The translations under genes were made by a program, and so were the position numbers. Below, piece after piece: positions 1 through 14,075 of a stretch of 64,000 nt of DNA. Under the pieces are notes generated by a model. The model ran no database searches and was not told the DNA's origin. It worked only from the letters and a program-made list of their open reading frames with translations. The stretch's first letter is position 1. Every line of letters starts with the position of its first letter. The stretch comes from Paramecium octaurelia (lineage: Eukaryota; Ciliophora; Oligohymenophorea; Peniculida; Parameciidae). The stretch spans positions 488,417 through 552,416 of the forward strand of contig CAJJDP010000042.1 of the NCBI GenBank assembly GCA_905182995.1. The letters are read 5' to 3'.

Positions 1-238
1 TTTTAACTTCATCTTTAATAGTGGGGTCAATATTTTTATTGCTATTAATATTACAATAATGGGTGTTAAGAAAAATTTTATTCAAGAAATTATCTTTTCA
101 ATTATATTAATATATTGGAAAAATTTGATGAGATTAAATTGATTCATAAATTTATTTGTATTTAAGAGATTTGATAGGTATTACACTATGAATTATAATA
201 ATATTAAATAGTGACAAAATATAGAGCACTAATTTATT
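1..238. other. AT-rich flank, no gene assigned
   Basis: No convincing frame was found under the ciliate code. It may hold the edge of a gene lying outside the window. It ends at the TGA of the minus-strand Myb gene. Confidence 0.4.
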
Positions 239-1883
239 TCATTATTCACCATCAGAATTAACTATTTTAATATCAACTCCAATTTCCTCAAAAAGCTCAT
301 TTAAATCTCCTTTCTGCTGTTGTGGGTTTTCATTTAGTTTATTCTCTTAGAATTGTTAGCGACCAATTTCGTTATTATTTTAAACTTAAGAAGATACAAT
401 TTATTATGGAAAGACTGGAGGCAACCAATAGCTATTGAAAATACTCTGACTCAAAGGTACAAAATAATTAGGCTAATTAGCGAAATATAATAGTTATTAG
501 ATTGATTAAGTCCCAATTGAATTTCTTATATAATTCTAGGTTGGATCAGATTAAGTAGATGTAGTTGTCGTATTATCTTCTACCTTAACTTTCTTTTTAA
601 TTTGATTTAAAACTATATTTTAAAAATCAATCACATTATAAGGTGTTAAAAATAATTTATTATTTTTATGATTAAATACTACAACTCCACATTTTTCATT
701 ATTAAGAACTAAATTCTGATCGACCTTTTTAATATTTAGTTCTTTTTTATATAAAATGCTTTTGGATGTTTTGATTAATGGTTCTTCATGAAAGAGATCG
801 AAAAAATTATCATTATTGATTTTTTAAGCTTCTTCAATCTTACCTTCTAAAATGCATTTTTCTATGTACAATGCTTAGATGGCTAAAACTATAAACTACC
901 ATTCATAGTTATCGATTTCTTCAATTGGAGTAACATTGCCATAATTTTTAGAATAGTCTTTTCTCAAATTTTAAACTTTTTCAAATAAATGAGGGTTTAT
1001 CGTTTCAAACTCATATTTCAATTTTTCTTTTCTAAGAATAGAGTTGTATTTATTTTTTAAAGAATTCTCAGTTCTAGCCCTCCCATAAAGGGTTGATAGT
1101 TCTGACCATTTCTTACCTCTTATTAGTATTGTTTTTAACAAATCTATTTCTTATTGTTTACTCCAAGGATCACTAATAATTATCTTTTTGGTACTTCGAA
1201 ATATTTGGATCCAAACGATTAATCCATCGTTCTCTACACTATTTAGGTTATCTGAATATTTTATTATTAGATCTTTTAAATATCTCTCTTGAAATTTTAG
1301 ACCACTTATTCTCCCTACCTGTTTTCTTAAACTCTCTAAAACTTAGAAATACACTTACTCATGCACTTAACAGAGTAAATCGTCCTCTTATTCGGTCCAA
1401 GGGGCCTCTGATAATGGTATTTTATATTTTTATTCCCACTTCAATCGACATTAATGAGCATTCCTTCCTAAAACCATTTTTGATATTTCTCTCCACTCTT
1501 CAGTAGCCTTAACAAATTAATATAATATATTTCCATACTAGCTATTTATTATCCTTGATTCCTTTGTAAATATAATATCTCATAACAATCCAATAAAAGA
1601 GTTTCTTCTCGAAATCGCTCCATTTTATTGACTTTTTCTTAGCATTTTGACTTAAAATTCAACAAAACTGATACATATTCTTTTAAAAAAGTAAGATAGC
1701 TTGATCAGCTGTTGGCCAATCTTTATAATTCAATCTTAAATTTTGACCTACTTTAGATAACAGCTCCAAATTTTCCATGATAGGCGATGTCTTCTCGATA
1801 AATCCAAAGAACTCCCTGTTAACTAATTCGTATGGATAAACTATTAGTCAATCATCTTATGGATTACTTGTTAAGTCTTCCAT
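239..1883 (-). CDS. Myb/SANT-repeat DNA-binding protein
   Basis: Probable nuclear DNA-binding regulator. After removing three short introns (one 27-nt GTAATC...TAG just after the start, one 24 nt, one 25 nt) the frame holds three Myb-like helical repeats in the N-terminal half: one beginning KWSDFEKKLFYWIESRI, one around APWTEEEDDLL, and one around DPWSKQQEIDLLKTI ending GRARTENSLKNKYNSILR. The regularly spaced tryptophans fit the Myb fold. A basic, Asn/Gln-rich tail follows and the frame ends in Gln then TGA. Start chosen as the first ATG giving an open spliced frame. The repeats are divergent, so this could be a SNAPc- or CDC5-type factor rather than a classical R2R3 regulator; the exact family is not resolved. 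Confidence 0.8.
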
Positions 1884-2617
1884 TTCACAACTTCCATTCA
1901 AAATGTGATCATTGGAAATTTTTGTATTCTTCAAGGCAATCATATATATTATTAAAAAAATACTAATATCTAACAAAATTTATATTATAATGACTAAATC
2001 AAAGACAAGCTCATCATTTATTCAAGTCAAATATGAATTTAAAATTTGATCTTGACTAAAATCAAAAATAGAAGTTTTCAAATCCAATTATTTAGAAATA
2101 ATTTATAATTAAGTATTCATTTAATCTCATTTAATCATTAAAGTATTAAATGATAATATAATAATATTAAAATTATAGTAAAACTATGGACTGTCTAAAT
2201 ATTTATAGATACCACCTGATTTCACTGCCATTCTTCAAATTAATCATTCATGCCACTTATATTCAATACTTATTGTAAAAATACTAAAAAAGTATTTGTT
2301 ACTAAAATATTATTTATTTGCTCGACCATTTAAATGGCCATTTTCCTCTTCTCAAACATTATTAAATTTTGATGCCTTACATATTTACAAATAAAATTAT
2401 TTTCTAGAATCCTAAAATAACAATATGTTACGATAATATTAATTATTCATTTAATGATAACTGTTTAAATAAGAACCCCTAAAGTTAAATTATCCAAACA
2501 CAGAATATAAAATAGTTAGCCTACAATATTAAACTACTCAAATTTAAATAGTTTTCACGAATTTTTCAATAACAGTTCACATAGCAATGAAAAGAGATAG
2601 AGAATATTTAATGGTAG
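1884..2617. other. Intergenic region, AT-rich
   Basis: About 730 bp between the divergent starts of the Myb gene and the coiled-coil gene. Apart from the weak minus-strand frame at 2222-2359, no RNA gene or repeat was seen. It presumably carries promoters for both neighbours. Confidence 0.4.
2222..2359 (-). CDS. Possible small protein (45 aa)
   Basis: A minus-strand frame begins MFEKRKMAIQMVEQINN and ends FEEWQ-TGA. The same frame stays open upstream of the ATG for about 30 codons, so a longer gene with an unseen first exon is possible. No family recognised. It lies alone between the first Myb gene and the next plus-strand gene. In AT-rich DNA with one stop codon a frame this short can arise by chance, so support is weak. 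Confidence 0.22.
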
Positions 2618-3011
2618 ATGCAAAACAGAAAATACCTAAATGGAAGTATCAATCAAGACGAACAAACAAAAATTGTCTAGTTAATCTACAACCATCAGTT
2701 TGGCAAGCAGTACTAGTCCTAATTAAGGTATGAAAAATGGAAAAGTCAATTCTAACAGCAGCTTTAAAATACTATAACAATCGAATTCTGTCCATCCCTT
2801 CTAAGAGAATGGAACAAATGAAAAACTTAAATAGTAATTACAAAAAGTTGTCGAAAGAACTAAGAAGATGATGAACAATTATTAAGAAGTCTCAAAAAAA
2901 TGGGAATAAAGGGAAATAGAACTTAAATAAGAAATATCAACTTTAAAACAAATCATTCAAAAATAAAATGCCCAACTTGAAAAACATAATTTAAATCCAA
3001 TTTGTTTGTGA
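2618..3011 (+). CDS. Small coiled-coil protein
   Basis: Predicted protein of about 120 aa after removal of one 31-nt intron (GTATGAAA...TAACAG, near 2729-2759) that restores frame. The N-terminal third is Gln/Asn-rich. The C-terminal half is a continuous amphipathic helix rich in Lys, Glu and Gln (around KVVERTKKMMNNYQEVSKKW, then ELKQEISTLKQIIQKQ), typical of a coiled coil. No catalytic motif or membrane segment. An ATG at 2587 lies in another frame and does not join to the coiled-coil frame. Function unknown. Confidence 0.6.
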
Positions 3012-3130
3012 GAAGCCAAATATTTCATTGATTTTCCATTACTTTATTATATATATATATTCATTTAAAATAAACTCATTAATCTATGAAAAATACTTTA
3101 TAAAAACCACAAACATATCAAATACATCTG

Positions 3131-3358
3131 ATGGAAATAACCAAAAATATAAAGGATAAATAAATCAATGAAAAAAATCAAATCTTTGAGTAAGATTTAT
3201 TTAAGGCGGAATAGCAAGTTTTATTAATAAATTCTGAAGTTAGCGAATCCTCTACACAAAAGAACAACCAAATAGAATTGACAAAAGATTATCAGAGTTC
3301 AATAATGGTATAGAGTTAGATGTAAAATCCAGAATTGAAAATATAAAATAAGTTATGA
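3131..3358 (+). CDS. Possible small hydrophilic protein (75 aa)
   Basis: Open plus-strand frame with TAA/TAG read as Gln, starting MEITKNIKDKQINEKNQIF and ending in TGA just before the 3' end of VPS34 on the other strand. Composition (Lys, Glu, Asn, Gln, Ser) resembles other ciliate proteins here, but no domain is recognised and length alone is weak evidence. Confidence 0.3.
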
Positions 3359-3428
3359 TTACTTTAATTAAAAAAATAAGGTTGCTTGTGAATAAGAATG
3401 GATGAATTTTTGTAAATTAACAGAAATA

Positions 3429-6159
<2,731 letters not shown>

Positions 6160-6170
6160 AAATATTAAAA
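6160..6170. promoter_or_regulatory. Eleven-base gap between divergent start codons
   Basis: The VPS34 ATG (minus, 6159) and the Myb2 ATG (plus, 6171) leave only 11 AT-rich bases. If both starts are right, each promoter or 5' leader must lie inside the other gene's coding sequence. Confidence 0.5.
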
Positions 6171-7874
6171 ATGGAAGATTTCTATGATTAGTTTAAAGAG
6201 TTTTACGATAAAGTGAATAGCATCACGAATGTTAGATTCGCCTATATGAAAGAATTGTATAATCTGGGATTAGAACAATTCCCTGAAAACCTCGAGATTT
6301 TAAACTTTTAACAGAACAACTAAGGCAGCATCCAGACGGGGAACACCAAATTAAAAAAGAACTGGTCAGATGAGGATAAAAGGGTCTTGATATGGATTAT
6401 CGGAAAATACATGGCCTATCATAAAAGAGATTTCAAATAAATTGTAATGTTTTCAACTCTAACCATTTCTTTAGTGTGAAGAAGATTGGCAGAACATATC
6501 ATCGATGATGTTGCGAAGAGACTCCTTCTAGTGCAAACAGAAGTGGCTACAAATGTTGAAGTTGCCTCTTCAATAAGCGCCCTGGGGACAAAATGAAGAT
6601 GAAGCCTTAGTTAGGATAATAAGTGAGTTTTAGGCTCAGAACAAAGGGAATAAATGGAGTCAAATTGCTACTGAACTCAATAAAACTACAGGTCTTAATG
6701 TTCACAGAAATGGTAAGTAATGTCGAGAGCGGTGGAATAATCACCTCAACCCCTCCATAAATAGGTATATAATCCATAATAAACCAGGAATCCTTGGCAA
6801 TAATTGGAGGATTTGGAACTTATGAGATTGGCCATTTAAAATGGAAAAAAGTGGGCATTAATTTCCAAAAAATTGAAATTACAGAGAAGCGAAAACAATG
6901 TGAAAAATAGGTTTAATTGTTTGATGAGAAAGGAGAAGAGCGGCAAAAATATACCTTAATCCTAAGATGAAAGTGATAACGACAATTAGGAATCCTATAT
7001 GTCTGATCCTTCAGCTGAAGAGTTAAGTCCAGAAGAGATTAAGCAAATCCAAGCCATAATCAAGAAGATAGAATGGAGGATGAAACAAGATGGCACTACT
7101 TATGAGATCAAGTAGGAACATCAAGATCAGGTGTCCAAAAAGGTCTAATTAGATCGACGAGCTCTAAAATCGAAATAACAATTATAGAATAATCCCAATA
7201 ACAACAAAGTCTAAAATGTTAATAACTTTAATAATATCAACATTAATATTGAAAACTTCACGCCTTCCACTTTGAATTAGCATGGGAACAATAATAGTAA
7301 TCAAATCTAATTCCAAGTGTTGGAGTACAATTAAAATGAAGATTAGAGCTAATTATCTTTCTGTTTGGTAAACAGAGACAAAGGATTTATCTATTTTTTA
7401 AATTAAGAACAATTCAACAATTATGTTAACACTTAAAATCAAATCAGCAATAACCAATTAATGAATATACCCAGTTTTTTGGCAGCCTAACCAGTAAACA
7501 GTAATATGAACTATCAAAACAACATTGTTCTGCATCCATAGGTCGAGCTCAATCAATAACAAAATCCATAGACGAATAATTTTGATTGTCTTTCCGATAA
7601 CTAAAACCTCAATTCCTTTTATTTAATGCACAGTTAAGTGAATTTGAATTTTAATTAACCCAGTTAAGTGAATTTTAATTAGCCCAGTTAAGTTAATTAC
7701 AATCAAATGCCCCCCACTCGATCTTAACTGAATTTGCCAAATCACTTATATAACAATTTTACTTCCAACCCACAATATCTCGCTAACTTAAATTATCATG
7801 TGACTTGCTATCAGTAACCACAACAACCTTAGATGATGTTTTAATCGCAACCTAGTGACAGGCTAGATCTTTGA
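6171..7874 (+). CDS. R2R3-type Myb transcription factor, Asn/Gln-rich tail
   Basis: Probable sequence-specific DNA-binding protein. N-terminal Myb-type repeats: NWSDEDKRVLIWIIGKYMA, then EEDWQNISSMMLRRDS with its helix KQKWLQMLKLP, then APWGQNEDEALVRIISEF ending NGKQCRERWNNHLNP, which is a textbook Myb recognition helix, followed by a further Trp-rich segment ending VKNRFNCLMRKEKSG. Introns of about 31 nt (within 6440-6475) and 23 nt (near 6766) restore frame. The second half is a long, low-complexity Asn/Gln region with a short peptide repeat. It diverges from VPS34 and has a Myb counterpart on VPS34's other side. Confidence 0.88.
7631..7703 (+). repeat. Tandem in-frame repeat in Myb2
   Basis: Three adjacent units starting CAGTTAAGTGAATTT (30, 24 and about 19 nt) encode repeated Ser-Gln-Val-Asn-(Phe/Leu/Tyr)-Asn-Gln-Pro blocks. 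Unit lengths keep frame, so it is a coding microsatellite-like expansion. Confidence 0.75.
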
Positions 7875-8040
7875 TTTATATTATTTAATTTAATTTTAAA
7901 TAATATTTTTGATTTCGAAGTTGAACCATAAACATAGAATAAAAGTAGGACTAATACAAAGGGAGGGATAAAGGGGGTTTTTTTGATAAAATTGTAATAT
8001 AAATAAATAGTTAATATTAACATTAAAGTGATGTTAATAT

Positions 8041-10006
8041 TCAACCTTAAATAGTTGTTCTAACACTTTAAGCTTTTGATTACATTACAACGTCTGTAGA
8101 AAATTTACATTGTTGTTTCTAATAGATAAAATTCAGTCTTACTGATTAAGTAATGCCCAAATCATCTTCTTTGCTGTTTGGTTTCCTTCCATTTTCTTCA
8201 GAAGGCGTGATATCATTCACAGGAAACACCCTAAGAATCTGCGATTGATGTAACTATTATTATTATTAGTTGCCCTGTAACTGTTGCAGCTACTCATTAT
8301 TGAACTCAAACAATGTGGAGAAGGACTTTGGTGACAAAAACCCAGATCCATATGGAATTGTAGTTCTGTTGGTTTACTGGAGTTTGGTCGAGAGATCAGC
8401 CTTTTGTTGTTTGTGCAATGCAAGCAATAATTGCAATTCTCTCTCTTGTCTTTATTCTAAGTCTTGTAAGGTTTCGTCATTTTGAGTGATCTAGAGGAAT
8501 AAACTTAAATTAGATACATAGTATTCTTTATATTGTTTGCCAAATTATTATTCAATTGAGAAATCTTCTACAGTATCAATGCTTAACTTATTTTATTATT
8601 CACAAAGTCTTACTTCAGATTGTTTCATTGAATTAGGGTTGAATTCCTGGAAAGAGATGAGTTTATTAGTTTAGTTGGTAAGGTTATTATTAATGTGATT
8701 ATTAGTAGTTCCTTTGAGTTCGCTGATGTTTTTAGATAAGTTGTTCTTGAAAAAGGAAGAATCTACAAAATGGAGATACAAAGTACTTTTGCTATCATGG
8801 GAGATTTGATTAAGGAGAGACTCATTCAATTGGACAGGAGAGTTGTCCTCGTCGTTGTTGCTTGATGAAAAGTATTGTTGTAAGAGTTAGGTCGCTGTGG
8901 GTCTCTCAGTTGCAGGTTTAAGACATCTAAATTAATGATGTGCTTTTTACTCCAAAATGATGGTCTTAATTTTTTCATTCAATATGCACTCCAAACTCTA
9001 AGGCTTTTGTGCTTCCATCACTTTCTTGATGATCTGAGCAGTTCCGCCTTTGCACTCGCAAAAAGGTTTCATGCCGGTCACAATTTCAAGAATGCACATG
9101 CCGAATGCATAGATGTCAACCTTTGTGTCATAATTTCCATGATAAATTTCAGGTGCCATAAATTCTGGAGTTCCCAATACTGAACTCGTATTATTTGATT
9201 GCATTCTCTTATTTAATGTTATATGATTACTAGATTGACAATCCAAGATCCCCGATTTTCAATTCGTTATTATTGGTGTCAATCAATATATTTTCGCATT
9301 TCAAGTCTCGATGGATTATGTTTTATTGATGCATGTATTCCAATCCTTCCAGAATCTGTTTACACCAATATCTGATGACTTTGAGTTTGGGTCTCGTGAT
9401 TCTTCTTAGGTAACTAACTCATAATCTTGTGGAACTTACTTTTTCAACGAACCTCCATTAACAATTTCGGTGATAAAAACGATTTCCTTTTTAGATTTGC
9501 TCTACCACGAATGAACAAAACTGATGATGTTTTTGTGTTTCAATGTTTTCAATATTGCAATCTCCTGCTTGGCTCTTCTTATTTCATCTACAACTATTCT
9601 AGATTTTAAAATACCCCCAGAAACATTCATCAATTAAAACACATTCCATGCAACTTCGCATCCGCTTTCATTGTCGTAACCTCTATAAACGCTCTTGTAT
9701 GCTCCTTTCCCGATCTCCTCGTTGTACTAAAAAATATAGTATTTTCAATACCTTACTAAAACGACCCGTAGGATCATTCTCAATAATCTTGGAGGTCTAT
9801 TCCTCATCCTCAGATGAAAGAGAAGTATCGTCGTTCATGTTTTAAATAATTTCACCGGAGTTCATAACAAACAATAATTAAATTACCTCAATTATTTCTA
9901 TATCTGAATTAATCAAATCTTTTATAAGGATCATATTGCGTACTTTAATTTGGTCATCTTTCATATTTTCAATTCTCTTTTGATTCCACTTTAAGCCTTT
10001 TGACAT
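8041..10006 (-). CDS. WNK-type serine/threonine protein kinase
   Basis: Probable WNK ('with no lysine') kinase. The strand that normally carries the ATP-binding lysine reads CEVAWN, as in animal and plant WNKs (EVAW), and a lysine sits in the Gly-rich loop ([15 protein letters not shown]), the WNK replacement position. Other kinase motifs: [11 protein letters not shown] catalytic loop, IGDLGLS (DLG instead of DFG, also WNK-like), GTPEFMAPE, and [17 protein letters not shown] long Asn/Gln-rich C-terminal tail follows. Three short introns restore frame, one apparently ending GAG. The frame is open from the ATG at 10006; an alternative start is 9865. Known WNKs respond to chloride and osmotic state and control ion transport; that role here is inference. 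Confidence 0.88.
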
Positions 10007-10108
10007 ATTATTCGACTTAGAAGACCATTTTATAACAATTGTTAAAATCGCATATTTGCTACCTCTAAAACCTAAATATATATAATATATAATATATAAT
10101 TAAATTCA

Positions 10109-10791
10109 ATGGGAGCATTATATAAATGTTAAAGCAATTATTAATGCTCAGAGAGTTTGATTGATTTGATTATAAGTAGTGGGATTCTGTATTATTTTAT
10201 AATGAAAGCTAAACTCATGTTTGAGAGGAATAATGGGATTTTATTATTAATTGATTAAGCGTTGTGCGCAATAAGCATATTTTAGATGATGCTCTAAGTG
10301 TTGTACTTTATGTTTGCAAGTACTGGTCACTAATTATGTAGAATCCAACATTTGGCTAATCAGCTTAAGATCCATAGGATTGGTGTTAGAATTATTAATA
10401 TGCATAATATTAATAAGTGTGATTTTGGAAAAGGAAAAACATGAGCAACTATTTAATGCAGGGCGCTTTGGATTGTTATTGATTGGACTGTATTGGTTGT
10501 ATCAGGGCCTAAACCATTATCAAGAGAGTGTGTATATTATTGTGGAAAAACAACAAGTTATCAGTGCAAAGAGATTTCGAACCTGTTTATGTCTTTCATT
10601 GGTTTGATGTTGTCAATCGTAGCATTTGTCTTTGGATTTTAGTGCGTTCATTAGTTACATCAATACAAGGAGTACTTAGTAAGATTGCACACCCTATTAG
10701 AAGTTGGATAACAAAAACGATTCCTTTGCCCATCAACTCCTTAAATTAGAAACCCGAATAATCTAGATCAAAATATTAAAACGTAAGTTGA
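10109..10791 (+). CDS. Small multi-pass membrane protein, copy 1
   Basis: About 200 aa after removing a 22-nt intron (GTACTGGTCAC...GTAG) and a 28-nt intron (GTGTATAT...AACAAG). The start is MGALYKCQSNYQCSE. Several hydrophobic stretches follow: DLIISSGILYYFIM, GILLLIDQALCAIS, a long one around LVLELLICIILISVILE, FGLLLIGLYWLYQG, and RSICLWILVRSLV, separated by short charged loops. The tail is polar (KPEQSRSKYQN). No family was recognised; it resembles a lineage-specific membrane protein. Identical to the gene at 11485 because of the duplicated block. Confidence 0.55.
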
Positions 10792-11228
10792 ATTCTCTAT
10801 ACTTTTAAGTGAGTGGCTTGGTGTAATTCGGAGTCCAATTCTGTTGGGATTCCTTAGCGTACTTCTTATCCTCCACCACGATAGAATGCACTCGTTACTT
10901 CATGCCCACAACCTTGTCAACAGTATAATAGTATTTGTTATAGGTTTTAATATACTCCGTATTGAAATTAATATCATTGACGACACTCCCAGTTGCTGTT
11001 TTCTTGGTGTGTTATGAATGCAACAAAGAGTACTTTGGAATCAATCATAATATTTGGAACTTTTCAAGAAGTCACAGATCATTAAAAGTATTGCCAGATC
11101 ACGAACAATTGAAATACGTAGAAATGTCCGAAATTAAATGATTCTGTATATTTTTATAGATATTATTCCAATTAATCCACATAAATATCAATATAAGTAA
11201 ACAATTTATATATATGACATCGATTATC

Positions 11229-11448
11229 TCACATAAAAATCTGAGCAAATAAGGCCAAACCCAGTATATATCCAGATCCAGATAGAGTCTAACTTTAACA
11301 CTTGCCAGAAACATATGAGACAGTTGTTGAATCCAAACAAGCCTAGCACTCATTCTAATATTCTTTAAGACAAGTGGTATCATTGCAATTATATGTTGCA
11401 CACACTTCTTTCACAACATCATCACAAGAACTTGGTTTCTACGTACTG
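11229..11448 (-). pseudogene. Truncated 3' end of the surface-protein gene (repeat copy 1)
   Basis: Repeats the last coding part of the gene at 12605-13685 (Cys-rich end, then the hydrophobic tail and TGA) but stops at the N. No 5' part exists next to it. It is best read as an artefact of the duplicated block, not as a real gene fragment. Confidence 0.75.
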
Positions 11449-11449
11449 N

Positions 11450-12824
11450 AAATATATATAATATATAATATATAATTAAATTCAATGGGAGCATTATATA
11501 AATGTTAAAGCAATTATTAATGCTCAGAGAGTTTGATTGATTTGATTATAAGTAGTGGGATTCTGTATTATTTTATAATGAAAGCTAAACTCATGTTTGA
11601 GAGGAATAATGGGATTTTATTATTAATTGATTAAGCGTTGTGCGCAATAAGCATATTTTAGATGATGCTCTAAGTGTTGTACTTTATGTTTGCAAGTACT
11701 GGTCACTAATTATGTAGAATCCAACATTTGGCTAATCAGCTTAAGATCCATAGGATTGGTGTTAGAATTATTAATATGCATAATATTAATAAGTGTGATT
11801 TTGGAAAAGGAAAAACATGAGCAACTATTTAATGCAGGGCGCTTTGGATTGTTATTGATTGGACTGTATTGGTTGTATCAGGGCCTAAACCATTATCAAG
11901 AGAGTGTGTATATTATTGTGGAAAAACAACAAGTTATCAGTGCAAAGAGATTTCGAACCTGTTTATGTCTTTCATTGGTTTGATGTTGTCAATCGTAGCA
12001 TTTGTCTTTGGATTTTAGTGCGTTCATTAGTTACATCAATACAAGGAGTACTTAGTAAGATTGCACACCCTATTAGAAGTTGGATAACAAAAACGATTCC
12101 TTTGCCCATCAACTCCTTAAATTAGAAACCCGAATAATCTAGATCAAAATATTAAAACGTAAGTTGAATTCTCTATACTTTTAAGTGAGTGGCTTGGTGT
12201 AATTCGGAGTCCAATTCTGTTGGGATTCCTTAGCGTACTTCTTATCCTCCACCACGATAGAATGCACTCGTTACTTCATGCCCACAACCTTGTCAACAGT
12301 ATAATAGTATTTGTTATAGGTTTTAATATACTCCGTATTGAAATTAATATCATTGACGACACTCCCAGTTGCTGTTTTCTTGGTGTGTTATGAATGCAAC
12401 AAAGAGTACTTTGGAATCAATCATAATATTTGGAACTTTTCAAGAAGTCACAGATCATTAAAAGTATTGCCAGATCACGAACAATTGAAATACGTAGAAA
12501 TGTCCGAAATTAAATGATTCTGTATATTTTTATAGATATTATTCCAATTAATCCACATAAATATCAATATAAGTAAACAATTTATATATATGACATCGAT
12601 TATCTCACATAAAAATCTGAGCAAATAAGGCCAAACCCAGTATATATCCAGATCCAGATAGAGTCTAACTTTAACACTTGCCAGAAACATATGAGACAGT
12701 TGTTGAATCCAAACAAGCCTAGCACTCATTCTAATATTCTTTAAGACAAGTGGTATCATTGCAATTATATGTTGCACACACTTCTTTCACAACATCATCA
12801 CAAGAACTTGGTTTCTACGTACTG
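11450..12824. repeat. Direct repeat, copy 2 (1,375 bp)
   Basis: Second copy of the block at 10074-11448. Only this copy is continuous with the complete surface-protein gene to its right, while copy 1 is continuous with the upstream flank of the WNK gene, as expected if one real copy was split into two overlapping contigs. Confidence 0.93.
11485..12167 (+). CDS. Small multi-pass membrane protein, copy 2
   Basis: Same gene as at 10109-10791, shifted by 1,376 bp; probably one locus in the real genome. Its 3' end faces the surface-protein gene on the minus strand. The stretch between the two genes has minus-strand open frames that do not join into a convincing gene. Confidence 0.5.
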
Positions 12825-13685
12825 CAAAAACGCTTTTCTTAATTTTTGTTGTTATCCTTGTATTCTGGATAGTCGTAATCCTCTATAAACTTATTTCTAA
12901 ACCAATTAAAATAAATGCTTACAGGTAATTAGAACAAGATTGCTTCACATATCCGACTACTTCTTTTCTAGAACAAGCTTCACAATAGTTTCCAGCAGAT
13001 TTCATGCAAGATTCAGATAAACAAGGCGTGGAAATGAAAGCACATGTTTCTGTGTATTCTAGAGTACAAATTTCTGGTCTGGGTTCAGTACAATTGATTA
13101 TGATATCATCAACAGGATTTTTTGGTTTACTAGAATCATAAAAATTAAAGATACTCAGAAGGAATTTCATCGCATTTCCCGTAAAAATAGGAATCTATGT
13201 TTTTAGCAGAACATGCTTCACATTCATTTCCAAAAGTTAAACCACATGGAGCTTATATGCATTGAATGGTAGAATCGAACAATCCACAAGTAGGTTTATA
13301 ACTAAGTATATTAAGATTTAATATATTACACAGCAGGACATCCGATATTATCAGATTTTATAGTGTCACATTTGAATATTTGATACTTGTTTGTTGTTGA
13401 AGTATTTCCTGAGCCTGGATTGATTGACTCTAAAGATGCTGAAGTCACGATGCATTCATCAGTTTCATAATAACTTGCGTTATTAGCTCGACAAGCAAGA
13501 CAAGGATTCTCAAATGATCCCAATTACTATAATATAAGTGTAAGATTTACAGATCCATCTTATGTAAACGCACAAACAGGTTGATTATCATTTGGACATA
13601 ATACTGATTTGTCAATATCAAGTGGACATGTGATTTTATCAGCTGCAGTGAATAAGATAAGAGTGACTATTATGAGGTAATTCAT
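12605..13685 (-). CDS. Cysteine-rich, probably GPI-anchored surface protein
   Basis: Predicted secreted cell-surface protein of about 330 aa. The N-terminus MNYLIIVTLILFTAADKITC is a signal peptide. The body has repeated cysteine clusters with similar spacing (CACR-, CEACSAKN-, CEACSRKE-, CQACLDST-type units; several units end with Cys about 10 residues later). The C-terminus SGSGYILGLALFAQIFM is small residues followed by a hydrophobic stretch with no cytoplasmic tail, as in GPI-anchor signals. Three introns of 25-28 nt restore frame. The pattern is like the surface proteins of Paramecium (immobilisation-antigen-type or smaller relatives), but it is far shorter than classical i-antigens, so the exact family is uncertain. 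Confidence 0.75.
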
Positions 13686-14075
13686 TTATTTTAAATTTAT
13701 GTTGAATCGGATCATCAAATTAAATGAAAGTTATAATGCATAATTTTTCACTAATTTTAGTAATTACTAATAATAGTGAAATCATTTACATTCGGAATTC
13801 ATTGCCAAACTTAATTAAGTTAATTTATAATTGGAATGATACTATGATTTTGTCATTATAATTTCATTTCTATATCCCCTAGAAGTCGTTTAAACTCTAG
13901 TTCTAATTGATGGTGGTCTATACTTTAAGTGGAACTTCGTCAATTACTCTGTATGAAATAGAATATTATTGCAAACAGTTAGATTTTGTATAAATTAATT
14001 GTAAACCAAAAATGTAGTACACACTTTTTCGAGAAATATTAATAATAATAATAATAACAATTATTTTATAAAATT
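13686..14075. other. Intergenic, AT-rich
   Basis: Upstream region of two divergent genes. It contains a short AAT/ATA run near 14039-14057. No gene or RNA recognised. Confidence 0.45.

Larger units (their letters stand above)
10074..11448. repeat. Direct repeat, copy 1 (1,375 bp) ending at an N
   Basis: By eye this block matches 11450-12824 without a difference, at an offset of 1,376. The base at 11449 is N, and its counterpart at 12825 is C. It holds the membrane-protein gene and the 3' end of the surface-protein gene. Most likely an assembly overlap that was joined rather than merged. Confidence 0.93.

Noticed and set aside
7860-8045. Short minus-strand hydrophobic frame near 7841-8044
   Set aside because: It overlaps the end of Myb2 and the 3' end of the WNK gene and has no domain; it is a shadow of AT-rich spacer.
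10735-11100. Minus-strand frame with a Lys/Tyr-rich segment (DKVVGMKQRVHSIVVEDKKY), and its copy at 12111-12476
   Set aside because: It has no start that joins in frame with a normal intron and overlaps the 3' end of the membrane-protein gene. It may be a real small gene, but could not be assembled.
11099-11401. Minus-strand hydrophobic frame starting MQHIIAMIPLVLKN (also at 12475-12777)
   Set aside because: It is a shadow in another frame of the Cys-rich surface protein's C-terminus, which has clear cysteine spacing and a proper TGA.
10074-12824. Real tandem gene duplication
   Set aside because: No visible difference between copies including non-coding parts, an N at the joint, and truncation of the surface gene in copy 1 favour an assembly artefact.
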